Positions 1 through 7,945 of a stretch of 64,000 nucleotides of DNA are shown piece by piece. The DNA lies in the NCBI GenBank assembly GCA_945952065.1, contig CAMFGY010000001.1:310001-374000 (forward strand), in the 5' to 3' direction. The position numbers and the translations under genes were made by a program. The notes under the pieces are model-generated. The model was not told the DNA's origin. It saw nothing but the letters and a program-made list of their open reading frames with translations, and searched no databases. Within the stretch, counting starts at the first letter, position 1; each line of letters opens with the position of its first letter. The DNA is from an uncultured Burkholderiales bacterium. Its GTDB lineage: Bacteria; Pseudomonadota; Gammaproteobacteria; Burkholderiales; Burkholderiaceae_C.

Positions 1-1
1 C

Positions 2-34
2 CAGCTGCCCGCGCCTGCGAGGCCATGCGCATGA
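2..34 (+). CDS. 3' tail of an unidentified gene (copy 1, partial)
   Basis: Last ten codons and TGA stop of a gene that starts before the window. The peptide ends in QLPAPARPCA, matching the end of the longer fragment in copy 2. The TGA overlaps the ATG of the SemiSWEET gene (ATGA), an arrangement typical of translational coupling, so the two genes were probably co-transcribed originally. The family cannot be recognised from this short piece. Confidence 0.6.
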   Translation, partial: QLPAPARPCA

Positions 35-357
35 ACGACTCCTCCCACGCCCAGGGCGCTCAGCCCACAAGCTCAGCTTCCGCCGCCGCGCCGGCTCGGC
101 AGCGTTTGTTTGAGAAGTACTGGGACCGCGCCGGGGTCTTGATCGGCCTGCTGGGCTGCTTGGCGCAATCAACCCAGGTGATCAGCGAATGGCAGCGCAG
201 CGGCCCCAGCAGCTTGTTGCTGCCTTTTGTGGTGGCCTATTGGCTGTCGTTCGCCTTCTGGTTGGCCTATGGCCTGTTCTTCAAGCGCACGGCCATCATC
301 GTCACCAACAGCATCGCCCTGCTCTTGCAAACCGCCCTGCTCTTGGCGCCCCGCTGA
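31..357 (+). CDS. SemiSWEET-type small transporter, copy 1
   Basis: 108-residue membrane protein with the pattern of bacterial SemiSWEET sugar transporters, which work as dimers of three-helix units. A polar N-terminus (about 1-35) is followed by three hydrophobic helices: about 36-52 (IGLLGCLAQSTQV), 63-85 (a PFVVAYWLSFAFWLAYGLF segment) and 89-106. The SFxxWLxYG stretch and the Asn in TM3 (VTNSIALLLQT) fit the family. I chose the ATG overlapping the preceding stop codon (ATGA); an in-frame ATG lies 6 bases upstream. The substrate is unknown. A nearly identical second copy lies at 1570-1899, and the convergent methyltransferase ends 85 bases downstream. Confidence 0.75.
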   Translation: MNDSSHAQGAQPTSSASAAAPARQRLFEKYWDRAGVLIGLLGCLAQSTQVISEWQRSGPSSLLLPFVVAYWLSFAFWLAYGLFFKRTAIIVTNSIALLLQTALLLAPR

Positions 358-441
358 GCCGCGAGGCTTGCAGCGCAAGCGCTGTCACGCGCATGCACTC
401 GCCCTGACCCGGCGGCGGCACGCAGAAAAGCAAACGAAGAG

Positions 442-1158
442 CTACGCCCGCTGCGCCCAGAGCGTCCAAAGAAAGGACTTGCCGAACAAGCCAGAGTCGG
501 GCGCTGGCTCCGTCATTGGGCGAATGCTGTGAATCTGTAGCGAGCCCGACCAATGCTCTCGCAGCTGGTCTTCGGTGAAGCCCAGCCCGCCGCCCAGCGA
601 GCGGTGCTGGTAAACCTCGGCGTCCGAATAACCGCTGCCCCCCTCGGGCCTAAAGCAAGTCAGGCCGAACCACCCGCCCGGCTTGAGCAATGTGCCAACG
701 GCGGCGATGTACTGCGGGCGCCGATGCGGCGCGATGTGGTGAAAGCAGCCGGAGTCATAGACCAAGTCATACGAACCCGGTGCCGCCTTGAAGTCCAACA
801 CCGATTGGCAATGCCAGGTCAGCCGCGCTTGGGCTTGGGCTTGCGCTTCAAGCGCCCGCTCTTGGGCCCAGGCAATCGCCGTGGGCGAATAGTCCAGCCC
901 TTCAACGACGAAGCCGGCGCGCGCCAGATGAATGGCGTTTCTGCCATTGCCGCAACCCAAATCAATCGCGCGGCCGGCCCTCAAAACCCCCGACTGGAGC
1001 CACGCGTCCAAGCTTTCATCCGGGGCCCCACCAAAGAACTCACAAGGCCGGGCTCTCAGGGCATAAAACGTATCCCATCGATCCTGCCCCTGGCCTAGCA
1101 GCAAGGCATCGAGGGCTTTGAGTTCGGCCTCGGTTGAAGCGGGGAATGGGGTGTTCAT
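442..1158 (-). CDS. Class I SAM-dependent methyltransferase, copy 1
   Basis: About 238 residues with the Rossmann-fold methyltransferase pattern: motif I DLGCGNGRNAIHLA (SAM binding), an acidic residue after strand 2 (VEGLDYSPTAI), motif for strand 4 (YDLVYDSGCFHHI) and a post-motif LLKPGGWFGL. This layout resembles the TehB/thiopurine-type small-molecule methyltransferases, but the substrate cannot be told. Start set at the ATG of MNTPFPAS, conserved in both copies; ATG codons 6 and 15 bases upstream also exist and no strong ribosome site decides. Convergent with the SemiSWEET gene in the same duplicated unit. Confidence 0.8.
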   Translation of the reverse strand: MNTPFPASTEAELKALDALLLGQGQDRWDTFYALRARPCEFFGGAPDESLDAWLQSGVLRAGRAIDLGCGNGRNAIHLARAGFVVEGLDYSPTAIAWAQERALEAQAQAQARLTWHCQSVLDFKAAPGSYDLVYDSGCFHHIAPHRRPQYIAAVGTLLKPGGWFGLTCFRPEGGSGYSDAEVYQHRSLGGGLGFTEDQLREHWSGSLQIHSIRPMTEPAPDSGLFGKSFLWTLWAQRA

Positions 1159-1456
1159 GGTCATAGATCGCATGCCTTCGGTCGATGCCCGATGTTGAGT
1201 CGGCGGGTTCTTCGGAGTGGGCGTGTGAAGCGACGGGGCTGGAGCGCGAGCGTCAAGCCAGCCGATCTTGCGACACCGATTGGGAGGGAGTCTGCCTCAC
1301 AGCCGATGAAACCAAAAAAGCCCTTTTGCTTCCGATCCAGTGGCGCGCCAAGCTCACGGAGTTAAGCGCGAGGTCCGACCTTGCGTTTCAAGTCCTCGTA
1401 GATCTTGATCAATTGCTTTGTGGCCCATTGGGGGCTTCAGATTTAAGGCCTGACCC
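1159..1456. other. Gene-free segment of the repeat unit (copy 1)
   Basis: About 300 bases upstream of the methyltransferase. No reading frame is conserved between the copies because a 1-base indel separates them, so it is unlikely to code. It holds an A-run/T-run pair near 1310-1330 (CCAAAAAAGCCCTTTTGC) and ends at the repeat boundary with TTTAAGGCCTGACCC. It should contain the methyltransferase promoter, but I cannot point to a convincing one. Confidence 0.5.
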
Positions 1457-1573
1457 TCGAGCCGCGTGTGGACCCAAGCCCTGCAAGCTCAACACCGCCA
1501 GATTCAAGCAACGCTGCGCAACTATCTCGGCCTGCTGGACCATCTGCCCGCACCTGCGAGGCCATGCGCATGA
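1457..1573 (+). pseudogene. 3' fragment of an unidentified gene at the repeat junction
   Basis: About 38 codons are open up to the TGA at 1571-1573, and the peptide looks like a real protein end, probably helical (QAQHRQIQATLRNYLGLLDHL, split here: QAQHRQIQAT then LRNYLGLLDHL). In-frame TGA at 1451 and loss of homology at ~1459 show that the 5' part is missing: duplication joined the right end of one unit to the middle of this gene. The stop overlaps the start of the SemiSWEET gene. I do not recognise the family; a short C-terminal helix of a regulator would be one possibility. Confidence 0.55.
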
Positions 1574-1899
1574 ACGACTCCTCCCATGCCCAGGGCGCTC
1601 ATCAGCCCACAAACCCAGCCGCTGCCGCCGCGCCCGCTCGGCAGCGTTTGTTTGAAAAGTACTGGGACCGCGCCGGGGTCTTGATCGGCCTGCTGGGCTG
1701 CTTGGCGCAGTCAACCCAGGTGATCAGCGAATGGCAGCGCAGCGGCCCCAGCAGCTTGTTGCTGCCTTTTGTGGTGGCCTATTGGCTGTCGTTCGCCTTC
1801 TGGTTGGCCTATGGCCTGTTCTTCAAGCGCACGGCCATCATCGTCACCAACAGCATCGCCCTGCTCTTGCAAACCGCCCTGCTCTTGGCGCCCCGCTGA
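1570..1899 (+). CDS. SemiSWEET-type small transporter, copy 2
   Basis: 109-residue paralogue of the protein at 31-357, with one extra residue (3-base indel) and a few substitutions in the polar N-terminus (HQPTNPAAAAAP against QPTSSASAAAP) and an identical three-helix membrane part. The conservation of the membrane part with changes only in the tail suggests that both copies could still be functional. Start at the ATG that overlaps the upstream TGA; an ATG also lies at 1564. Confidence 0.75.
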   Translation: MNDSSHAQGAHQPTNPAAAAAPARQRLFEKYWDRAGVLIGLLGCLAQSTQVISEWQRSGPSSLLLPFVVAYWLSFAFWLAYGLFFKRTAIIVTNSIALLLQTALLLAPR

Positions 1900-1983
1900 G
1901 CCGCGAGGCTTGCAGCGCAAGCGCTGTCACGCGCATGCACTCGCCCTGACCCGGCGGCGGCACGCAGAAAAGCAAACGAAGAG

Positions 1984-2700
1984 CTACGCCCGCTGCGCCC
2001 AGAGCGTCCAAAGAAAGGACTTGCCGAACAAGCCAGAGTCGGGCGCTGGCTCCGTCATTGGGCGAATGCTGTGAATCTGTAGCGAGCCCGACCAATGCTC
2101 TCGCAGCTGGTCTTCGGTGAAGCCCAGCCCGCCGCCCAGCGAGCGGTGCTGGTAAACCTCGGCGTCCGAATAACCGCTGCCCCCCTCGGGCCTAAAGCAA
2201 GTCAGGCCGAACCACCCGCCCGGCTTGAGCAATGTGCCAACGGCGGCGATGTACTGCGGGCGCCGATGCGGCGCGATGTGGTGAAAGCAGCCGGAGTCAT
2301 AGACCAAGTCATACGAACCCGGTGCCGCCTTGAAGTCCAACACCGATTGGCAATGCCAAGTCAGCCGCGCTTGGGCTTGGGCTTGCGCTTCAAGCGCCCG
2401 CTCTTGGGCCCAAGCAATCGCCGTGGGCGAATAGTCCAGCCCTTCAACGACGAAACCGGCGCGCGCCAGATGAATGGCGTTTCTGCCATTGCCGCAACCC
2501 AGATCCAGTGCGCGGCCGGCCTTCAAAACCCCCGACTGGAGCCAAGCGTCCAAGCTCTCATCCGGCGCCCCGCCAAAGAACTCACAAGGCCGGGCTCTCT
2601 GGGCATAAAACGTATCCCATCGATCTTGCCCTTGGCCCAGCAGCAAGGCATCGAGGGCTTTGAGTTCGGCCTCGGTTGAAGCGGGGAACGGGGTGTTCAT
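1984..2700 (-). CDS. Class I SAM-dependent methyltransferase, copy 2
   Basis: Second copy of the methyltransferase, about 238 residues, with all SAM-binding motifs unchanged (DLGCGNGRN, LKPGGWFGL) and a few replacements (QRARP for LRARP near residue 35, KAGRALDL for RAGRAIDL). The start at MNTPFPAS is chosen because it is shared by the copies. The open frame shows no disruption. Confidence 0.8.
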   Translation of the reverse strand: MNTPFPASTEAELKALDALLLGQGQDRWDTFYAQRARPCEFFGGAPDESLDAWLQSGVLKAGRALDLGCGNGRNAIHLARAGFVVEGLDYSPTAIAWAQERALEAQAQAQARLTWHCQSVLDFKAAPGSYDLVYDSGCFHHIAPHRRPQYIAAVGTLLKPGGWFGLTCFRPEGGSGYSDAEVYQHRSLGGGLGFTEDQLREHWSGSLQIHSIRPMTEPAPDSGLFGKSFLWTLWAQRA

Positions 2701-3000
2701 GGTGATAAATCGCATGCCTTCGGTCGATGCCCGGTGCTGAGTCGGCGGGTTCTCTGGGGTGGGCTTGTGAAGCGACGGGACTGGAGCGCAAGCGTCAAGC
2801 CAGCCGATCTTCCGACACCGATTGGGAGGGAGTCTGCCTCACAGCCGATGAAACCAAAAAAGCCCTTTTGCTTCCGATCCAATGGCGCGCCAAACTCACG
2901 GTGGTAAGCGCGAGGTCCGACCTTGAGTTTCAAGTCCTCGTAGATCCTGGTCAATTGCTTTGTGGCCCATAGGGGCTTCAGATTTAAGGCCTGACCCTCT
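2701..3000. other. Gene-free segment of the repeat unit (copy 2)
   Basis: Counterpart of 1159-1456. A 109-codon minus-strand open frame crosses it but is broken by an indel in copy 1, so I do not call it a gene. Nothing else is recognised. Its near-identity with copy 1 is explained by the duplication. Confidence 0.5.
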
Positions 3001-3300
3001 AGCCCCTTGAAATGCGGGTTCAGCACGCTTTTTTAGTATTGCGTTTATGGCGTCCGAAAGGTACGGCTCCAACGATGCTGGGCGGTTATCGTCCGGCACC
3101 AACTTTTTCGAATCATCCTCTTTGTATCCAAATAGGAGAAAGCCCCCGCCATGATTCTCTAGCGCAATGAGTGCCTTGGCCACTATTCCGTGTGACTCCG
3201 CATCTGACATGTCTAGCCATTGCTTTATTTCGAAGTCTAGAGTCTCAGAAGGACTGAGAAGCCAGTCTTCGAAGCGCGAGTTAACGTCCCTATTCAGCAC
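3001..3300 (-). pseudogene. AlbA_2/Schlafen-type DNA-binding domain protein, truncated
   Basis: The first ~100 residues match the start of AlbA_2 (Schlafen AAA_4) proteins: ETLDFEIKQWLD, then IVAKALIALENHGGGFLLFG, the usual ESxxLDFKxxxx...xxxALANxxGGxLLxGV layout. These domains sit at the N-terminus of putative ATP-binding or transcriptional regulators and in some defence-associated proteins. After residue ~98 (LKKRAEPAFQG) the sequence runs into the repeat unit and continues out of homology to a stop at 2896, so the C-terminal part is lost. It starts with GTG behind a clear AAGGAG (3309-3314). The fragment and its upstream region are AT-richer than the surroundings, which suggests recent acquisition. 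Confidence 0.65.
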
Positions 3301-3308
3301 GTGCGTTG

Positions 3309-3314
3309 CTCCTT
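3309..3314 (-). promoter_or_regulatory. Ribosome binding site of the AlbA_2 fragment
   Basis: On the minus strand AAGGAG stands 8 bases before the GTG at 3300. It decides the GTG start. A possible sigma-70 promoter lies upstream on the same strand (TTGTTA, 18 bases, TATACA, about 3330-3365). Confidence 0.55.
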
Positions 3315-3866
3315 TGAGTTGTGTATGCCTAACTAGTTGTATATCGACAGCAAATGCCGCATAACAAAGTCAGTGTCGTAATAACAGACTCTGTAAACAC
3401 TGAGGCAACTGCTTGATTTGGCTGAATATTCTTCTGTTTCGATGCGACTTCAAACTGTATTAATTTTCCCGACAAAAACCGCAGCTATTACAAACAGCCC
3501 GCCCGGCACGCGAGACCCACACAGGGGGAAGCAGGTAAGCATCTTGCCGTCAGATTATGACGTTAGCTTCCACCAAAATCTGCGCGCCACGGGTTCCTCG
3601 GGATGAAACAGAGCCACATTTGTTTCAACGCAACCTTCGCTTAGACGCCCCTCGCAGCATCGACTTGCATAGGCCAGCAAGTGTCGGGCCCGTTACGACA
3701 CTGATCCTCGCAGCTCACGAGCCCGTGGGCGATAAACCCAAGACCCCGAGCCCACCTCATAAGCTCAGTCATCTTCCTCATATCCCCGCCGCCGACTTGG
3801 CCGCACAATGCGGCACCGCCATTTTTTGAAATTCGGCCCCATCCGGGCTGAACCGAGACCGGAACG
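3315..3866. other. AT-richer intergenic region without a recognised gene
   Basis: About 550 bases between the truncated AlbA_2 gene and the thioredoxin gene. The left half (to ~3560) is clearly AT-richer than the rest of the window. Short open frames are present but none has a start site, codon bias or domain that supports it. The promoters of both flanking genes must lie here. Confidence 0.5.
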
Positions 3867-5465
3867 ATGCTCACCATGAAGAAACCGAACCGCACTGTGC
3901 TGGCCATTGCCTCCTTGAGCTTGGCTGCTGCTTTATCCGGGGGCCTGCTGCTGCCACAGGCGGCCATGGCGGCCAGCGCCACGGCCAGCGTGGCTTGGCA
4001 GGCGGCCAGTGCCGATGCGGACATCGAGAAGGCTTTTGCCCAGGCCAAGGCCGAGAAGAAGCCGGTGCTGCTGTACTGGGGTGCCAAGTGGTGCCCGCCG
4101 TGCAATCAGCTGAAGGCCACGCTGTTCAACCGGCAAGACTTCATCGAGCAGACGCAGGCCATCGTGCCGGTGCATATCGACGGCGATTCGCCCGGTGCGC
4201 AAAAGCTGGGCACACGCTTCAAGGTGCGCGGCTACCCGACCATGATTTTGTTCAGCGCCGATGGCCGCGAGATCACCCGTCTGCCGGGCGAGATCGATGC
4301 GCCGCAGGTGATCAAGGTGTTGCAGCTGGGCTTGGCTGGTGGCCGCCCGGTGGGTGATGTTTTGGCCGACGCCAAGGCCGGCAAAAAGCTCAGCGCCAAT
4401 GAGTGGCGCTTGCTGGGCTTTTACTCCTGGGAAACCGGCGAGTCGCAGCTGGTGCCCGCGGCGGAGCTGCCGGCGCTGCTGGGCCAGCTGGCGGTGGCTT
4501 CGCAAGGCGTGGACGCCGAAACTACCACCCGCTTGTGGCTCAAGGCCCTGGCCGCCAACAACGAAGGCAAGGCCGGCTTGAAGGTCGATGCCAAGCTGAG
4601 CGACTTGGTGCATCAGGTGCTGGCCAACCCGACCGAGGCGCGCGCGCAGATGGACGTGCTGAGCAACGGCGCGGGCGATATCGTCAAAACGCTGGCGCCA
4701 GAAGCCGGCGCTGCCCGCAACAAACTGATCGGCGAATTTGAAGTGGCGCTCAAGCGCCTGGAAGCCGACGCCAGCTTGTCGCGCGCCGACCGCCTGGGCG
4801 CTTTGGGCGCTCGGGTTGATTTGGCCCGGCTGGACGTCGCCAAGACCGAGCTGCATCCCAAGCTGAGCCCGGCCTTGGTCAAAGAAGTGAAAGACGCCGC
4901 CGCCAAGGCAGACCGCGAAATCACCGATGGCTACGAGCGCCAAGCCGTCATCACCTCGGCCGCCTACCTGCTGGGCCAAGTGGGCCAGTGGAAAGACAGC
5001 GATGACTTGCTCAAGGCCAGCCTGAGCAAGAGCCACTCGCCCTACTACCTGATGAGCTCGCTGGGCGGCAATGCCAAGAAGCAGGGCCGCAAGGACGAAG
5101 CGCTGCAGTGGTACGAGCAGGCCTTCAACAAGAGCGAAGGCCCGGCCACGCGCTTGCAATGGGGTTCGGGCTATGTGGCCGCGCTGACCGAGCTGGCGCC
5201 GCAAGACGCCGCCCGCATTGAAAAAGCCGCCGCGCAACTCTTCAACGAAGCCGCGCAAGACAAGGGCAGCTTCTACGAGCGCAGCGCCCGTTCGCTGCAG
5301 CGCGTGGGCAGCTCGCTGCTGAAGTGGAATGCCGATGGCAAGCATGACGCTTCCATCGCCCGGCTGAAGACCCAGCTGGACGGCATCTGCAGCAAGGTGG
5401 ACAGCGCCGACAAGCAGCGCGCCACCTGCGAAGGCTTGCTGAAGGCGCCTGGCAAAAAGGCCTAA
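3867..5465 (+). CDS. Secreted thioredoxin-fold protein with C-terminal helical repeats
   Basis: 532 residues. A signal peptide (about 1-36, cut after AAMA) leads a thioredoxin-like domain at about 45-160 with the active-site motif WCPPC at residues 75-79 and the cis-Pro region (GYPTMILF). Residues ~170-530 are alpha-helical with TPR-like stretches (for example DEALQWYEQAFNKSEG), a common arrangement in periplasmic thiol-disulfide proteins of unknown partner. It is likely a periplasmic thiol reductase or isomerase; the substrate is unknown. It stands alone and is followed by a hairpin shared with the convergent gene. A downstream ATG (3876) is an alternative start. Confidence 0.8.
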   Translation: MLTMKKPNRTVLAIASLSLAAALSGGLLLPQAAMAASATASVAWQAASADADIEKAFAQAKAEKKPVLLYWGAKWCPPCNQLKATLFNRQDFIEQTQAIVPVHIDGDSPGAQKLGTRFKVRGYPTMILFSADGREITRLPGEIDAPQVIKVLQLGLAGGRPVGDVLADAKAGKKLSANEWRLLGFYSWETGESQLVPAAELPALLGQLAVASQGVDAETTTRLWLKALAANNEGKAGLKVDAKLSDLVHQVLANPTEARAQMDVLSNGAGDIVKTLAPEAGAARNKLIGEFEVALKRLEADASLSRADRLGALGARVDLARLDVAKTELHPKLSPALVKEVKDAAAKADREITDGYERQAVITSAAYLLGQVGQWKDSDDLLKASLSKSHSPYYLMSSLGGNAKKQGRKDEALQWYEQAFNKSEGPATRLQWGSGYVAALTELAPQDAARIEKAAAQLFNEAAQDKGSFYERSARSLQRVGSSLLKWNADGKHDASIARLKTQLDGICSKVDSADKQRATCEGLLKAPGKKA

Positions 5466-5481
5466 CCCTGAGGCTGAACGG

Positions 5482-5501
5482 CGAGGCTGGCCTCAGCCTC
5501 G
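5482..5501. terminator. Bidirectional hairpin between convergent genes
   Basis: CGAGGCTG, loop GCCT, CAGCCTCG: a perfect 8-bp GC-rich stem with a 4-base loop, followed by TTCTT on the plus strand. It sits exactly between the stop codons of the thioredoxin gene (5465) and the convergent GGDEF-EAL gene (5506), as expected for a shared terminator. Confidence 0.65.
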
Positions 5502-5505
5502 TTCT

Positions 5506-7914
5506 TCAACCCAAGGCGCCCAGCAGGGTCTCGACCGATTCCTGGCTCAGGTCGGGCGCGCGCCAGGCTTGCAGCCACGCGGCCAGCTGCTCTTGCGGCA
5601 TGGGCTTGGCAATGAAGTAACCCTGCCCCTCGTCGCAGCCCAGCTCGGCCAGCATCTTCCAGGCTTTGCCGGTTTCCACGCCTTCGGCTACCACGCTCAG
5701 GCCCATATTGTGGGCAAGCTCGATGGTGGAGCGCACGATCTTGGCGTCGCCCACATCACGCTCCATCGCCAGCACAAAGCTCTTGTCGATCTTCAGCTCG
5801 GAGACCGGCAGGCCCTTCAAATAGGCCAGCGAGGAGTAGCCGGTGCCGAAGTCGTCAATCGACAACTTGAAGCCCATGGCGTGCAGCTCATTGAGCGTGT
5901 CGAGCGCGCGCTGCGGGTCGTCCATGATGGCGCTCTCGGTGATCTCCAGGCACAGCGCCTCGGTGGGCGCTTGGTGCTCGGCCAGCAGAGCGGCGATCTT
6001 GGCCGGCAGGTCCACGTCCATCAAATCGCGGGTGGAGAGATTGACGCTGATGCGCAGGGCCAGGTCTTGCTGCCGCAGCTGCGCCCAGGCGCGCACCGAC
6101 TCGGCCATCACCCAGCGGCTGAGCTCGCGGATGAAGCCGGTTTGCTCCGCAAACGGAATGAACTGCATGGGCGGCACCAGGCCGCGCTCCGGGTGCAGCC
6201 AGCGCACCAAGGCCTCGGCGCTGATGACTCGGCCGCTTTGCAAGTCCACCTTGGGCTGCAAATACAGGCGCAGCTGATGGCCTTCCACCGCACGGCGCAA
6301 ATCGCCCAGCAATGACAGTGACTCCTGGCTGCCCACGTCCAGCTGCGCGGTGTAGACCACACAGCCGCTTTGGCGCTTTTTGGCCGCATACATGGCCAGG
6401 GCGGCGCGACTCAGCAGCTGCTTGCCGTCTTGGCCGTGCAGCGGCGCCAAGACGATGCCGATGCTGGCACTGAGGTCCACCGTCTGGTCTTGCAAGGACA
6501 CGGCGGTTTCAAAGTCTTTGCGGATCTGCTCGGCGGCGGCGCGGGCGGCGGCTTCGTCAGCCGGGGCCAGCAGCAACACGAATTCATCGCCGCCCAGGCG
6601 CGCCAAGCGGTGCTCGCGGCCCGCAAACAAACGCTGCAAGCGCTCGGCCACCGCGCACAACAAGGCGTCGCCAAAGTCATGGCCTTGCACATCATTGACA
6701 TGCTTGAAGCGGTCCAGGCCCAGCAGCAACACGGCCAGCGGCTGCGCCCCATCGCCCCGCAAGCGCTGCTGCAGGCCTTCGCTGAAGCCCGTGCGGTTGG
6801 GCAGGCCGGTCAAGGCATCGGTGTAGGCCAGGGTGTTGAGCCGCGCATCGCGGGCCTGGATGCCTTGGCGCATGGCCTCAAAGGCGGCGGCCAAGTCGCC
6901 CACCTCATCGCCCGAGGCGCGCTGGACCGGGGTTTGGTAGTCGCCGCGCCCGAGTTGCTCGGCGGCGCGGGCCAAATCTTTCACCGGCCCGCTGATGCGC
7001 CGCGCCATCAACACCGAGCCCAGCGCAAACACCGCCACGCCGATGAGCGTCAGCGCCAGCAGGGTCAGTTGCAATTCGCGGTAAGGCGCCACGGCCTCGT
7101 CAAACGAGCGCAGCAGCAACACGCCCAGGCGCTGCTGCGCGCCCTGCACCGGGTCCAACAGCGGCGCCAGAAAGCCGCGCATGTTTTCGCCGCCGGCCGC
7201 CGTGGCGAAGAGGCCGCTGTCGGCCGGGATTTGCGCCACCAAAAGGGCGGCGCTGGCCTCGGGCAAGAGGCTGAGCAAGCTTTGCCAATGCCCGGGTTGG
7301 TCTTGCCGCACCACCACGGCCCGCAGCTCTGAGAGCTGCTGCAAGTCGCTGAGCAAGGCGCGCTCCAAGGCAAAACCCATCAAGATCCAGCCGACCTGGG
7401 CCGGCGTCTTCACCGGCGCCCAGGCCAGTTGATAGACCTGGCCGCCCAGCAGCGCCAGCCGGGCGGTTTCGCCGCTGGGCTTGGCGCCGGGCTTGAGTTC
7501 GGTTTGCAGCTGTGCAATCAGCGCAGCGTCGTCGCGGGTGGCGGCCACCAGCTTCAAGTCATTGTCAAAGTAGGCCACGACGCTGGCGCCCACGCGATCG
7601 CCCAGGTTGCCCAAGGCGTCTTTGATGGTCTCCACCGTGCCCTGTTCGGCCAGCGGCAGGCCCACGGCGTCGATGAAGCCATAGTCCTTGGCCAGCAGCT
7701 CGGCGGCGTCATGCAGCTTGTCGGCCCGCTGGCTCAGCAGGCGGCGGAAGATGCGCTCGCCGGTTTTCAGCTCGGTGGCAATGGAGGCATCGGCATTGCG
7801 GGCAATGCTGGAACGAATCAAGCCAAAGCTGGCGAACTGCACCACCAGCAGCAGCGCCAAGAACAGCGCAACGATGCGGCCTTCCAGGCGGCGCAGGTTC
7901 AGGTAGTCAGGCAT
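5506..7914 (-). CDS. Membrane GGDEF-EAL protein (cyclic-di-GMP turnover)
   Basis: 802 residues. TM1 at about 14-36, a periplasmic sensor domain of ~240 residues, TM2 at about 281-305, HAMP (RISGPVKDLARAAEQLGRGD), then GGDEF (intact motif at 441-445) and EAL (motif EAL at 567-569, DDFGTGYSS later) domains. Both catalytic signatures are complete, so it could make and break c-di-GMP; such hybrids often use one activity. Last gene of a minus-strand operon after the globin and the cupredoxin-like genes (gap of 31 bases), which suggests its periplasmic domain responds to a signal handled by those two. Confidence 0.92.
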   Translation of the reverse strand: MPDYLNLRRLEGRIVALFLALLLVVQFASFGLIRSSIARNADASIATELKTGERIFRRLLSQRADKLHDAAELLAKDYGFIDAVGLPLAEQGTVETIKDALGNLGDRVGASVVAYFDNDLKLVAATRDDAALIAQLQTELKPGAKPSGETARLALLGGQVYQLAWAPVKTPAQVGWILMGFALERALLSDLQQLSELRAVVVRQDQPGHWQSLLSLLPEASAALLVAQIPADSGLFATAAGGENMRGFLAPLLDPVQGAQQRLGVLLLRSFDEAVAPYRELQLTLLALTLIGVAVFALGSVLMARRISGPVKDLARAAEQLGRGDYQTPVQRASGDEVGDLAAAFEAMRQGIQARDARLNTLAYTDALTGLPNRTGFSEGLQQRLRGDGAQPLAVLLLGLDRFKHVNDVQGHDFGDALLCAVAERLQRLFAGREHRLARLGGDEFVLLLAPADEAAARAAAEQIRKDFETAVSLQDQTVDLSASIGIVLAPLHGQDGKQLLSRAALAMYAAKKRQSGCVVYTAQLDVGSQESLSLLGDLRRAVEGHQLRLYLQPKVDLQSGRVISAEALVRWLHPERGLVPPMQFIPFAEQTGFIRELSRWVMAESVRAWAQLRQQDLALRISVNLSTRDLMDVDLPAKIAALLAEHQAPTEALCLEITESAIMDDPQRALDTLNELHAMGFKLSIDDFGTGYSSLAYLKGLPVSELKIDKSFVLAMERDVGDAKIVRSTIELAHNMGLSVVAEGVETGKAWKMLAELGCDEGQGYFIAKPMPQEQLAAWLQAWRAPDLSQESVETLLGALG

Positions 7915-7945
7915 CTTCCCTTGGCTCTTTGTTTCATTCGGCGGA

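Larger units (their letters stand above)
1..1459. repeat. Tandem repeat unit, copy 1 (left end outside window)
   Basis: This stretch is nearly identical to 1540-3001, with only scattered substitutions, a 3-base indel near 60-75 (relative to 1600-1616) and a 1-base indel near 1431. It carries the end of an upstream gene, a SemiSWEET-type gene (plus strand), a methyltransferase gene (minus strand) and a ~280-base segment without a recognisable gene. Identity ends at about 1459, where copy 2 begins inside the 3' part of the upstream gene. The unit is about 1542 bases. The window opens inside copy 1, so more copies may lie upstream. Confidence 0.93.
1460..3001. repeat. Tandem repeat unit, copy 2
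   Basis: Second head-to-tail copy of the ~1542-base unit. Its left edge (1460-1539) is the 3' part of an unidentified gene; its right edge is at about 3001, where the sequence passes abruptly into an AT-richer AlbA_2-type gene fragment. The two copies have diverged slightly (for example the methyltransferase begins MRSMT in copy 1 and MRFIT in copy 2), so the duplication is not an immediate sequencing or assembly repeat of identical sequence. Confidence 0.92.

Noticed and set aside
2697-3026. 109-residue minus-strand open frame
   Set aside because: The frame is broken by an indel in the otherwise near-identical copy 1, and no domain is recognised.
3326-3366. Possible integron attC site (GCCTAAC and GCATAAC boxes)
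   Set aside because: The two boxes have the same orientation, while attC needs an RYYYAAC and a GTTRRRY at opposite ends; no partner box lies within range and no integrase is present.
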